This document shows, in pieces, positions 10,001-22,200 of a stretch of 64,000 nucleotides of DNA (the first letter of the stretch is position 1; each line of letters begins with the position of its first letter). This DNA is from Rhynochetos jubatus. Lineage: Eukaryota; Chordata; Aves; Eurypygiformes; Rhynochetidae. The notes beneath the pieces were generated by a model. That model was not told the origin of the DNA, ran no database searches, and was given only the letters and a program-made list of their open reading frames with translations. The translations under genes and the position numbers were made by a program. Location: the NCBI GenBank assembly GCA_027574665.1, contig CM050666.1, positions 1,736,001 through 1,800,000 of the forward strand. Direction: 5' to 3'.

Positions 10001-13000
10001 GAGATAAAACCATCACATAAGATGTGTGCCCAAAATTTCTCTTGCACAGGGAATCTGGTCTGAAAACCCACAGAAATATACACCCACTCAGCAAAGGTGA
10101 CTCATACCCTGTGCTTATAACAAGGTAGTGATTCGATCCACAACACAGTTGTTTCCCTAACAAAGTGCCTTACTGAAGAGGCTATTCTTTAAAAAATGAA
10201 TCAAACACAGAGCACATGGCCACCACCTTCATAGTGATGATAGAGGGAACACAGGTGATGTCCTGGGGCTGCCATTACTGAAGTACAGAACAGGGGCATG
10301 AAATCTGCCATTCGTGTAACTCCATGACAGAAGCAAGAACCTCTGGAGGTCAGGACACCCTTGCAAGAGACAGGAGACAGGCAAGTGTAAATGCTTTGAG
10401 GAGCCTGAACCCTCATTGCCATGACAAAATTCTGCAGCTCAGGACACTCTGCACAGGAGAGGTGGGGAACAGTGTGGGCATCACCAGAGAAAACAATGAT
10501 GGCCTTGAACACTACTCTTGACACATCCCCATGCTTGTGATATGTGGGCACGCACACAGATGCACCCCTGGCATCTCCTGCAATGGAGGCAGCCACTGCC
10601 TGGACAATTCCTGTGGTGTCCTTTCAGCTGCATTAAATAAGATCTTCCTTCTTTGGCCAAAAAAGCATTGCACAGATGCAGTTGCACCCCATCCATTGTA
10701 CAGGGGAGGGCTAAACCACCAAAGAGGTGTTGTAAAGGGTAAATAGTCCTCAGTATCCAAGCAGGAAAACATCCAACTCCCACTGGTGCCTTCCAAAGCT
10801 GCTTCCCCCCATTACAGCTGTGCAGAAGGCTATCCATCCTTTTGATATTTCCCATTACAGGAATGACTCTCTGCTGCTAGCAATGGTTCTAGTTAAGTTC
10901 TAGAAATGGTTAAGTTCTAACCACTAAGGCATTATATAACTTTCCCTCTTGAGAGTGTGCACCTGTTTTAATAAAAATAAGTTAGTAATAGAATATTAAA
11001 TTAATGTAAAGATACCATCTGACTCTTCCCCTACAGGAATCTTTCTGTTTATTGGAAAGGGGTTTAGCGGCAAGCAGAAGGGAAAGCATTTCCTAAATGC
11101 AGGTGCAAGGAGATCTCAGCACCTGCAGATCAGGAGGGGAGGATGTGGGTCTGGATTGTGCATCAGCATCTGCTCACCCACATCCCTGCTTCTCAGCAGA
11201 GGCTCACTCACAGCAGTAGTTCTGGGCTGCAATTCATAATCCCAGACTGGGCACCTTAGCCAGTCCCCCCCAAAATACTTTGCTGACCAAGCTTGCTCAG
11301 TTTATGCATTAGATCACTTCTCCCTCATATTCAGAGAGCCCACTGCCATCTGTGAACAGATTCTAAAATTGGCCTCTTTCAGCATGAGCCATCTACACCA
11401 AAGCCACCCTACCTTCATCCCCCTTTTTGCTTCCAGCCATCACTCAGCTGTTTGGGGTGGGATGCAGAAACAAAACCGTTTGAGTTAAGTGATAAAATGT
11501 ACACACTGAATCCTATTGTGGAAAGTGGCTAGTAACCAGCTGAACTCTTCAAGGCATTCTGAATCTCTGAATGACTCATGAAAACTAGTCAAAAAATCCT
11601 TTTAGGAAATGACCCAGTTGAAGAAATCAGGATCTGCTCACAAACTATTTGCTAACCAGAGGATGAGTCTGCAGAGACTGTTTCTCATGGCCTGACTCAT
11701 CCTCAATAGTATCCTTGATTTTTTTCTTTTCTCTGAGCAGTTCAAAAAATTTGTATGGAATTGCTAGGTACAGATATTACTCACCAGCTCAACATGATTA
11801 AATGCAACCTATAATATATATATAGAGGGCAAAATTTTCAAAAAATGCCAGACTGGCTCAGGAGCTAAATTTCCCAGGAGCCTTCAGTGTTAGTAGTCCT
11901 GAGGACTGCAACACATAATTTTCAGACTCTATGCCACCTAGGGGTACTGGCTGCCTAGGCAATGCAGGGGGATCTGTTTACACTGCCCAGCTGCAGTTAT
12001 CCAGCCCCTCTTCAAATGTAGGTAGCTTTTGCCAGCTGCAGGGTAGAGTCTCTTTTAACTTGGAATTTTCTTTTAGGGTGAAACTTTTAAATTCAGATAA
12101 CTGCCATGGACAGATTCACCCTTTAGCTGTCCCCATTGATGAGAAAGGAACTTTAGGTACCTAATGTGGGAGGACTGCTTTGCCCCAAGATAAGCTCCTC
12201 CAAGGTAGGTGCAGCAGTAGCTGCTTAAAGGCTAAAGTAGTCTCATGGGACCTAGTTTTTTTGTTCTGAAACCGGGGAACCGGGCAGAAATCACATCCTC
12301 CAGGAAGAGAAGGTGACTAGGGAGGGCTGAGTCTCTGTCACACTTTCAGAAGAGCCTCTTGATGTACCATGGTTCAAAGCCAATGAATTTGAGCCAGAGT
12401 TCAGAGTATGGGAAAAACACAGCTCTGCTGAACTGCTAATCCCTGAGCAGAGCCAGCTTGCACCCACCTGACCCCCAGCCACTACCCCTCTCACTGTGGG
12501 AGCAGAAGTTACATTCAGCTTGCTTTGTTCCAGGCATTCAGCACAGGCAAAACAACCTTTTTGGACAGAGCAGTTCTTTACCTGGTCTGTGCCTGTAGCT
12601 GATTCTGCCTCTTGAGAAATTTCTGAGCAACAGATGGTACCAAGGGTAAAGCAAACCAAGGAAATGCCTAGGGTGGGACAGTGTTTCTAACCCCCTTCAG
12701 GGCTGAAACTCAGGAAACTTGAGCAGGACTTCACCCTCTCCCTGCAAGATGTGGGTGTTTGCAAAGAAGAGGTTAGTCAGCATCTCCCTTTCAGTACAGC
12801 AATAGTGATGTTGGCTTTTAATAGCTTTCTGTTAGTTCAGGAAGAAGGAGCAGCTGACCATGACACAGCAGCAAAGACATCTGAAGAGGCCTAAAAATGT
12901 AACATGTGAATGACATATTTTTAAATAGAGTACGGAAAGGAAAGAGAGAACTTGGGATAAATCCAAAGCTGAATATCCAGTCTGGGGGAGTAAGTGATAG

Positions 13001-14714
13001 GTAAGGACCTAGGACCTAAGATAGATAGTCCTAGGTAAGGACCAAATTATCACTTAGCTCTCAAGTGAGAGGAAGGATTGAGCTGTCAAACCAGATCCAT
13101 TCCTGAGAAAGGGATTAAAAATTTCCCAATAAAGAACCCTTTGGGTGGGAAAGGCACACAATACTCTATACCCACGAAGGTTTCAACTATCAGGATATGC
13201 TGGGATCTCAGTTGTCCATCTGAACCAAATCCCAGCACATTAAAAAGAAAATGAAAAATCCTGTCCCACGTAGACATCCCATCTAGAACTTCTCTGGCCT
13301 CAGTAGGTCAGCTGTCGGAGCAAAGAAAGAAATGAACCTAGCCTGACATGACTTCTTCTTCAGAAATCCATACCTGGCATTTTTATTACCTTTACCTTTT
13401 TGGTGGCCATAACCTGATTGTCTAATACTGTTCTTTTCTGAAAAGAGCCAGGCTTTGGAGTCAAACTATACTTTGGGCCTGGTCTATTATTTCCACCCTT
13501 CTCCTTTCTTGCTCTTCTAACACAGGTATTATACTTTCTTCTCAGCCCCCTTCTCACTCTCTCATATTCTTAGAGCTCCCTAAATGTACAGCAAACAGTC
13601 CAGAGATGGTTCACCTGAATCCTTAAGTACTCCAGAGGGATGTCTCCAGGTGCTGTCTATCAGAGTACCTCTGTTCTGGTTCAGTCATGTTTAACTCATC
13701 CTTTCTCGCACCTCACCTGTCTAATCTCTTTGTAAAATGCATTGCCTTACACAGCTTATTGCAATTATTTCTTTATTCTGAGTGTTGAAGAATACGCTAA
13801 ATGCTTCAGCCTCATCTGTGTCATCTGTTATTTGCTGTCATGGTCCCATAGGACTAGGCTTCCCTTTGTCATCTTCTTACTTTGAAGGTATTTCTGGAGC
13901 CTTTTCTTGTGCCCTTTCTGCTCCTCGCCAGTCTGGCACATTTTGGGAGGGTTGTTTCTATTCTGGTGTGATTGTGCTCTGCGCTCACATGTCATCACTC
14001 CCATTTACTGTGAAATTCTTTCTTTTTTAAGCCCGAAAAAGCTCTCGATGCAGCCATAATGGCTCTTATTATTCTTCCCTTTGCTCTGCATCAGTATCAG
14101 TTGCTCTTAAAAGGGACACATTTTCCATTGCAAGCAAGGAAGAGAGATCTGAGGACATGTCAAACCTGTAGGCAGACACCTAGGGATCCCTGGGTGATGG
14201 GGGGGCTCAGTTTGAGACAGCCTTTCAGTGAGAAGGTGTGCAGTTCTGGTGGGGGGTAGCAGGCAAAATCTGAGCTGCATTGTGGTCTCCTGTCTGATCT
14301 GCACTGCCTTCCACTCCTTTTGTTCTGACCTCACCTCTTGTCAGTGGCCATCTGGGAACAGATTTCCTGCTAGGTTAATTAACTTATGGCACTATTCTCT
14401 TTTTCTGCATCATTTTTTGTCATGTTTCAGCTTGGAACAGATACTGGTGGGAGATATTTTCAAGGTGAGACATACTATAGTAATAGGACACGATGCCTCT
14501 GATGGCAGTGAACTAGCACTGATGATTTCATGGCCCTGTCTCTGTGTCTGTCTCACAGAGATCAGACATCTGCAGTCTCAAGGGTAATACTGGTTGATCT
14601 TGCCTGACTGGAGGATGGCAGAGGAGCAGCTCCTTGTGCCATAATTCAGGTTATCAGTACAGCACATTTATATTTATTTATATTATGTGCTTAACAGGGG
14701 TACTTCAGTACATG
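7086..14714. other. Long unique stretch without a supportable gene
   Basis: No transposon family, RNA gene or conserved exon is recognised in 7.6 kb. Noted contents follow. A 260-codon frame on the + strand at 9225-10007 is the longest in the window; its product is rich in Leu, Ser and Cys and has no recognised domain. Two overlapping - strand frames at 10481-10855 (124 codons) and 10201-10596 (131 codons) together span 650 bases and could be a shifted relic or chance. A dinucleotide TA run lies near 11814-11822. Locally repeated GGTAAGGACC words lie at about 12998-13042. I would not annotate any of these as genes. Confidence 0.5.
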
Positions 14715-14799
14715 ACAAAACTTCTTTGGAAGACACCAGGATTGGGATCCCTAAAGCGATATAGCAAAACATGCTTAAAGGCATATTCAAAGGTTATTT
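14715..14799 (+). repeat. 85-bp dispersed repeat, copy A
   Basis: This segment matches 18007-18090 in the same orientation with about 10 substitutions and one single-base gap, roughly 87% identity. The match begins at ACAAAACTTC, passes through GGAAGACACCAGGAT and CATGCTTAAAGG, and ends at GGTTATTT. It is not CR1 or any LTR seen here. It may be a small interspersed element, a fragment of a larger unrecognised transposon, or an old local duplication. Confidence 0.8.
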
Positions 14800-17700
14800 A
14801 AGACTGCAAGATCTGAGAAGGGCTGGAGACATTTTGTGCCAGCTTCAAGGAAACAAGGATACCAAGGAAGCATTAGAGGTTTTGTTTCCTGCCAAAATGC
14901 AGCTTAATAAAAGAGTAGGAGATAACAAGAGGAGATCTTGGCAACTGCTGTCCAGTTGCCAATCAATACCTATTAAAAGCTGATGTGTCCTTTAGGTGGG
15001 TATAGCTGAGCTGGACAGGTCAGAAATGGATCCAGAGATACAAGTCCTGTAAAATAAGAACATAAATACTTAAAACCCTTTCTGCCTTAGAAAGGGACTT
15101 CCAGGAGCCTTCATCTGCATTTTCCTGACTTGGACTCAGGTCAGACATGACACAGGAATGCTCTGAAATCATTTAGCTGCTTGGTGTCCTTTGACAGAAG
15201 TAGACATTTTTCTTGGGCAAAATTTGAATCCAAAACCCATTTGGCCAGGAACCTTCAATAGCTGGCAATCTTTCTGCTGCTCTCCATAATAGAGACACAG
15301 GAAATAGGTGCTTTGTTTCAGTAGCTTAAAATACAATACAAGGTGGCTTTTCGCTCACCTTGGTAAACCCAGTGTGAAAGACACCAGGTTAATTTCTGAC
15401 TTGCAGTGATGTAGATGTTGATATTCTAGCTTTCAGTGGGCCAATTCAAATTTTATTCTGGTCTCCAGATGCTATCCAGCTCATGCTCTGAGACACTGGT
15501 GACGTTTTAAGCACACTCCTGCCTGACTACTTTATGAAAACAGAAGAGATATTTACAGAACAGCATCCTTAATTCCTCTGGAGGCAGCTTCTTTGTCCTG
15601 AAATGGCCAAAATGGTTGACTATGAAGAAACTGTGACATAATTTCAGTGCACCAGACTGTGACCCAGGACATCATAGATTGGGTTCTTAAATGATGAAAT
15701 CCTGTTGTTGACCTAGAGCTGGAAACCTGGTCTCGAAGTTCCCAAGCTACAACCTATGCCTATTACCCCATTGCCTCTTGTGTACTGGCTGTTACTGTAG
15801 AGAAGAGTTTGGCTCTGTGATCTTTAGTATTTCCCTTCCTATAGTCACAAGCTGCTCCTATATGTCCACTGATACACCTTTTCACTGGGCTAGACAACCT
15901 GGCCGCCTCACACTCTCTGCACAGCATGTGTGCCTCTGACCATGATGGGCCTTTGCAGGTTTCTCCAAATTCCTCTACAACTGAGGATCCTGCAGCAGGA
16001 CCTGGTATTCCAGGCACGGCACTCTCACTGTTGTGTAGGTGATGATAGCTTCCCTCGAGCTGCTGGCCATGCTCCTCCTAACCACCAGTCTGTGGTTTAC
16101 CTTTTTACAATGAGAGTTCACTGTTTTCTTAATATTCAACCTGGATCCCATGCTGCCAGCCCACTATGAGTCACACTAACCCAAACTTCCATTTGGCCCA
16201 TTATTGCTTTTCTCTATTCCTGTCAGACTGGTATTTTAATTTCTGAAAAAAGCCATGACTTCTGAAAGTTTCATCATTAAATCCAGTTTGGAAATCAGAA
16301 GAAAATAAAAGACAAAAGAGCAATGCCCAGACTTGTCCTTCCCATCACCCTGCTGCATTACAGAGAACATGCAGTTCAGTGCTGAACCAGGGAGACACAT
16401 GCTCTGGGATGCATGTGTGTGCTGAAGGCTCCACCTAATTTCTCTTCTGCATTACCTTTTCTCCTGCGGACCTACAGCAGCCCCCAAGCTGCCTGAATGT
16501 GATACAAGTGTGAATGTGGAATCTGTGGCAATAGTTTTCATTACATTATTGATGTTCCAGCTGTCCCTCCAAGTTCCATTTTAATTCCTGTGGGAAAAGG
16601 CCCTCATGTGCCTCTGCAGCATAGTGTGGTGGAAAGTCTTGCTCTGACCTCTTCCATAGAGTGGATAGGCAGCTCAGTGCAATCTTCCCTCTGCCTTGCA
16701 TCTGCATAGGATACTATGGTTGTGATATATTGGCCCCTGCACTGGTGCTGAGCGTGGTGCTCATCCGCTCTGAAGTCCTTTGCCACACAAATTTTCCTGC
16801 CCTCTGATTTTGCAAAAAACCTGGGCTCAAGGTGAACAGCAACAGAGCTGTTAGCAGGACATAGTAAAGACTGCAAGCACTGCAGAGTCCTCTGCACACT
16901 CTGGCCTGATGGTCCAATGGCTAGTTGTCCTCTCTAACAAAAAAACATGTCATATTTCAGTTAGCCTGGTCTGATTTCAGAATTCACCCACAGCGTCTTA
17001 TGTATGCGTATCTTCCAAAATAAAGACTCTGCTTTCAGAAGTACCTTCACATTTTATCTATCTATCTGATGAGCTCAGTGGGCTGAACCACTCTAATTTT
17101 AGTTTTCCAGCACTTAAAAATTTTAAGTTGCACTTTCCTATGGACAACTGAACACAGCCCCTTCCTTTTCTCTCACCGTATGCTGGCTGCACTACCTGTA
17201 AGATTGCTCTTGCCAGTGCTAATTAGGCCAAGCTTCCTGGCTGTTCCTGCTGCTCAGGACGTGGGAGCTCTCAGGAGCATCCCTGGAGCATCTGGTAGAG
17301 TGCGGAGCAGGGATCCTCGGAGTGTCTAGACCTTCCAGTGCTGGAATATCTTCTAGAAGATGACCTGCAATCAGAGTGCACCTGTTTGGAAAATGTGGAG
17401 CCAGTACATACCCCACAAGCAGTCTGATATAGCCTCTGCTCAGGGCATTGGAACCCCTCACATACAACAAGCATTGTCAAAAAATTGCCAGCAAGGGCAA
17501 TACAAGTAGTCCTCTCATTTGTAATGGTGTTACTGCAGCACTCGCAGGCCATGGCAGAGTCTAGGTGGCTTCAACACCCCTGGGTCACTACCATCATAAA
17601 TCCAGGTCACCAGGTGGTCACCACCATCATAAAGCTGAAGACCTAGGAAGAAGAAAGGATGTCAGCCCACCTCTGGTGAAGATCCCTGAATTACAGGTGG

Positions 17701-18006
17701 GTGGAAATGATGGAGATCTAAGGCATGCAGCAATTTTATCAGCAAAATAATTGTATTAATTACTATCTGCCTGACACAATGTGAACTCAGACTAACAATT
17801 GCTTTAAGCAAGCTTATTATTGAGTACCAGGGCAAGAGAAAATTACACAAGCAAGCGATGGGTTGATTACCCTGACTACAAACATCTACTAGATGTCTGA
17901 CATTCCTAGGTGGCCGGGTTAATGTGGTCGTGAACTACAGCTTCTCTTCCTAACCAAAGGTTGCAGATTTCTCCTGCTTGCTGAGTGCTCTCTCTGCAGT
18001 TCACAA
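14800..18006. other. Unique sequence between the 85-bp repeat copies
   Basis: There is no recognisable gene or transposon. Only short frames without family resemblance occur. A small imperfect tandem repeat at 17583-17633 is listed separately. A TCTATC-type simple run lies near 17057-17067. Confidence 0.55.
17583..17633 (+). repeat. Imperfect tandem repeat, period 33 bp
   Basis: GGTCACTACCATCATAAA at 17583-17600 recurs as GGTCACCACCATCATAAA at 17616-17633, with one difference in 18 bases and a period of 33. There are two units only, so this is a local duplication and not a satellite. Confidence 0.75.
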
Positions 18007-18090
18007 CAAAACTTCCTTGGAAGACACCAGGATTTGAATCCCTAAAGTGATATAGAAAAACATGCTTAAAGGTGTATGTGAAGGTTGTTT
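18007..18090 (+). repeat. 85-bp dispersed repeat, copy B
   Basis: This is the partner of 14715-14799, same strand, 3.3 kb downstream. It carries a GATTTGAATCC word that loosely resembles a tRNA B box (about 9 of 11 positions), but copy A has GATTGGGATCC there. A tRNA-derived SINE origin is therefore only a possibility. Similarity stops abruptly at GGTTGTTT on the right. Confidence 0.8.
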
Positions 18091-18484
18091 CCTGTACTGC
18101 ACAACTTTCCTGTGCAATTTTTCCAAGAGGAAGTCAACCATACCCTCATTCTTCATCCTGCTTCACCCAGGACGCTAGCAGACAACTGCAAAGGTTGAGC
18201 CATCTTAGTGTGTTTGAGCAAACCAGCTAAGTCACCTGAAAGCAGCACTTGCCCATCTATGAACTCAGAGCTCTCTGACAAGCATCTTAGAGTCTTCACT
18301 GGTGCTATGCTAAGGCAAGAACTGAAGTGTGGCTGAAGTGGTGTCACTGATGTTAGTGTGCACAGTGTGCCAGGAGTGATGGGTGCAACCCTGGAGCAGA
18401 GATGGAGGAACCCTATTACTGTGGATAGACAGTCCTTGTGTCCTGCCAATGTGGTTTGCACAGGGCTCTGCTATTTCTGCCACC
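18091..18484. other. Short unique spacer
   Basis: Nothing recognisable lies in these 394 bases left of the solo LTR. The last bases before the LTR are CCACC, which do not match the five bases on its other side. Confidence 0.5.
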
Positions 18485-19253
18485 TGTCATGGTTTAACTC
18501 CAGCTAGCAAAATACCACGAAGCTGCTCTCACAAATCCCCCTCCCCTCCTCCAGTAGAGGGGAAGAATCAGAGGAAAAAGAAATAAGGAAGCTCGTAAAA
18601 TTGAGATAAGCACTGTTTACTAATTAAATCTAAATCAATATATACAGATACTACTAATAATAAATAATTAAATTAGTAGAAAATAAAACATATAATACAA
18701 TATATACAATATGATACAATATGATACAATTTCCCACCATCCACTGACCAATGCACACCCAGATGTTGAGTGATGAAAGTCAGACACAGAGAGTCCGAGA
18801 ACCACAGTCCGAGAGCGATCGCAGCTTGAGAGCTGCAGCCCGAGCGGTGGAGCCCGGGAGCTAACGCAGCAGATTCCGAACGAACCCTGTCAGCGATAGC
18901 ACGGCCAGGAACTCAAAACAACCCATCAGCTCCCACACGAACAAGTCAGCACAGGAGTTAGCAAAGCAAGTTGCCCAGAGAGATGAGCAAGGGAATAATG
19001 GAGAGAGTAAAAGGGAAGAGTAATGGCTACTGGACCCATTCCCTGCCCAAGAGAACCAGAACATGATGTACTATGGAATGAAATACTTCCTTCGTCAGTT
19101 TGGGTCAGCTACAGTATCCAAAGCGGACAAAAGACCTTGAATTCAGTACAGGCCATCCCTAGCACCAGCTGAGGCCTTACCAATGTTTTTCTTAGCAACT
19201 TCTTAGTAACTGCAGTAAAGGGAGTTAACCCTTTCCTGACTGAACCCAGCACA
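18485..19253 (-). mobile_element. Solo LTR, ERVL-like family B, reverse orientation
   Basis: On the - strand this 769-bp element starts TGTGCTGGGTTCAGTCAGG and ends with a GAGTTAAACCATGACA-type terminus, giving TG...CA ends. It aligns over its whole length with the + strand LTR at 51304-52115. Shared blocks include AAGGTCTTTTGTCCGCTT, GAAGTATTTCATTCCATAGTA, CAACATCTGGGTGTGCATTGG and the GGAGGGGGATTTGTGAGAGC block near the 3' end. An AT-rich run on the + strand at about 18620-18730 is part of the element. Both termini are complete but the flanks (CCACC left, AGCTG right) do not form a target duplication. No retroviral coding sequence adjoins it. The 5-bp duplication of the sister copy is the reason for suggesting an ERVL-type integrase. 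Confidence 0.88.
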
Positions 19254-22200
19254 AGCTGAGATGATGCCTAGGACATGGTAGATGCTAGGAGGGATAGCAG
19301 ATCCTATAATAATGAGTGTGCCTATGTTATGCCTCCTCTCTCTTAAACCGGCAGCACTAACAGAGAATCAAACAGGAAGATACTGTCAGGGTGTACAGCC
19401 ACCTTGAATCAACCACCTTAAATCTCAGTTTTTTGTTGTAAGGTCTGAGGTGTGTGACAGAAATGCCTCATGAATGAAACCTGCAAGAGTGTACAGACAG
19501 TTGTGCATGTGACTGCCATGCAATAAACCTACAAAACAAATCAATGGAAGGCTGTAGAGCATGGTGGTCCTGGACCTTGTCTCTGGTTTCTCAGATCTGG
19601 GATACTGGCTTGTGTGTTAGTTGGATTCCTGGATTTTCCCTTTCCTGGTGACCCTGACCAGAGGTCAGGAGCTTTTGATTAGGGAGATGCTTTGTGAAAG
19701 CACAGCTCAGAGCTCACTGCAGCCTCTGCTCCAACAATGTGACTGCCTACACTGAAGGCAGAAGAGCAGAGCGATCATTGTGCACATCATCAGTGGTTGC
19801 TCTTGTTGCTGCCTGGGGCTGTGCTTCTCAGCAGCACCATGCTTGTCTCCACAATGCCCCTTGCCACATGCTGTGTGCTGTGCCTGAGGCTGGAACACCA
19901 GGTGTGGGAAAGTGGATCCAGTGCTGTGTTGGAAGACTCCAGACACAGCCAAACTAGCTTCTCTAGTCCAGATGAGTGATGCCAGTGAGGGTGAAGATGG
20001 TACCTCCCCCTCCCATACGTTCACATTGGTGAACAGGTGGAGCAAAACTTGTATCTGGGAACATCCCCTACCAGTTGCCCTCTTAAAGCACTGAAGCTAT
20101 CTCAGCACACAGCAAAGCTGTGCTTGCTCCCTGAATTCCTGTGGAATAAGGGAAGGATTGTTAGATTTCAGGACTTTGGTTTAAGCAGATGACCAGGGTC
20201 AGAGAACCAGGATAGCTTAGTGTTTGATGACCCTGGTCACCTGCTATGTGCCATCATAGAACAAACAACTAATGCCAATAAAATACAGAGTACATAATTG
20301 GTGGTGAGGGCTGGGATGTGACAAAAACCAGTATGTAGTCCACAACCCAAGTGTAGAAATGGCTGAAGATCCGTATCAGGTGGAATACCAGGTCTATTCA
20401 GCAGGAGGCTCTCCTCTGCCAAAAGCAGATAACAAAGCATGGAAATAATCTCCAAACACAAAAACCAGGGAAACCTACCACATCAGGGACTGTGGCAGGG
20501 CACAGGACTGAGTGTGGTGGGAATGTCATCTCTGGCATCTCCAGATGGACATAGCTGAGTGTGAGAGATGTTGGGTTGGATTTATCTCACTTAAATTTAG
20601 ACTCTAACAATGTAGATGCACATAAGCTGGTCACCTGGAGTTCTGGCAGTGTGTGCTTCACTTTATATTAAAAATATCCTCTAGAATGAGAAACACATTT
20701 ATTTCTGTCTATCAACTGCAAAGGAAGGCTGTTGTTCAGTTCCAGATTGTTCTATTTTCATCAAATGGTGAAAAAAAAGTAGATGAAATATTTGCATAGC
20801 TAAGGAATCACAAAATCTTGATTACACACAATGAACCTCTGATTTACTGCAGGACATCACTGAGACCTGTGACAATGAGAAGGATATTCTCTGGCGAGAT
20901 TCCAAATCTCATCCATTTTGTATCCATCTGTTCCTACCCCATCTCTAATGCCAATGATTAACACAGCAGAGTGGTGCTGTTTTCCATGTTTTCAGAGAAC
21001 AAGACATATTATAACAAAAAACAGTGAGAACTGCATCTTCAGAGAGCTCCCTCTGGAGCGCAGATGAAAATATTACCATCTGGAGAACTCATCGCAAGGA
21101 GAAGCCCTGTTAAAGCTACTGATCTCTCCTCTGGAGGGCTGATGGAATTGGGATAGCAAGGAATCTCCCAGCCTAGTGATATTAACTCAGCTGCTCGAAT
21201 TCAGCCTTGGTGAGGAATGGATTCATCAGATGACATCCTGTAAGGGGTCAGCAGAAATCCAAAAGGCAAGGATTTGAGCTTAAGGAGACACATGTTGTCA
21301 GAAAAGAGGGATGTGTATGGTATGTTGAGCTCAATTACACTTGGTACAAGTCCAAGGATGCCCTTGGGGCTGTGCCAAGCTTAGTTGACTGTAAGCTGGG
21401 TTGAAAAGAGCACAGCAAAGAAGAAAAAGGAGGGTGTCCAATTGAAGTCATAGAAAGATCCAAAGACAACCAGATTGGATGCCCTCATTTGAGTCTTATG
21501 CACTGTATATATGTAACTGAGAATGACCTCTGGTAACAGTAAAATCTGAAAACTAATGCTAGAGAATTGTAGAGTGGAGATATGAAGTGTTTGCACAAAT
21601 AGTGGAAAACAATACTGTGAGGGAAATAGATCCTTGACCAACTGTGAAGTTGGTGAAGTTAATGGCAGCTTCAGAGAGCTGAAGCAGCTGCTGTTGTTGC
21701 AGCTTCTTCTATAATGAGGAAATGGAACAAGTCCAGACCAAAAAGAAACAATAGCAACTTCACAAAGCAATTTGTTGGAAAAAACAAGTTTGGAGATACT
21801 GGGAAAGTGCACAGAAGAAATGTCTGAGGGAATGGGCTTTGGAGAAGGTAAAGAAAATAACTGATGAACTTTTAGACTAGCAGCAAGTAATTAAAAAAGT
21901 TCTCTGCAGGTGAGAGGGGACACAGTATGTGTGTACAAATATTTATGACTCACTATCAACTAAAACAATGAATCTTTATTATTATAGATGAGGAACATGG
22001 CTTGAAATAACTTGGAGTACTGTTGAGCAAAAAATATGGGTGGAGATTCTTGGACATTCCTGTCTATGCCAGTAAATAAGACAGACCAGGCACTGCTCTT
22101 TGGCCTGGAGCTCAAACCACATAATATGCCTCATGTGCATGTGACTAAACAGGCTTTCCTCCTGTGCAGAATGGCTGTGCCCAAACTCTTTGTGAGCATC

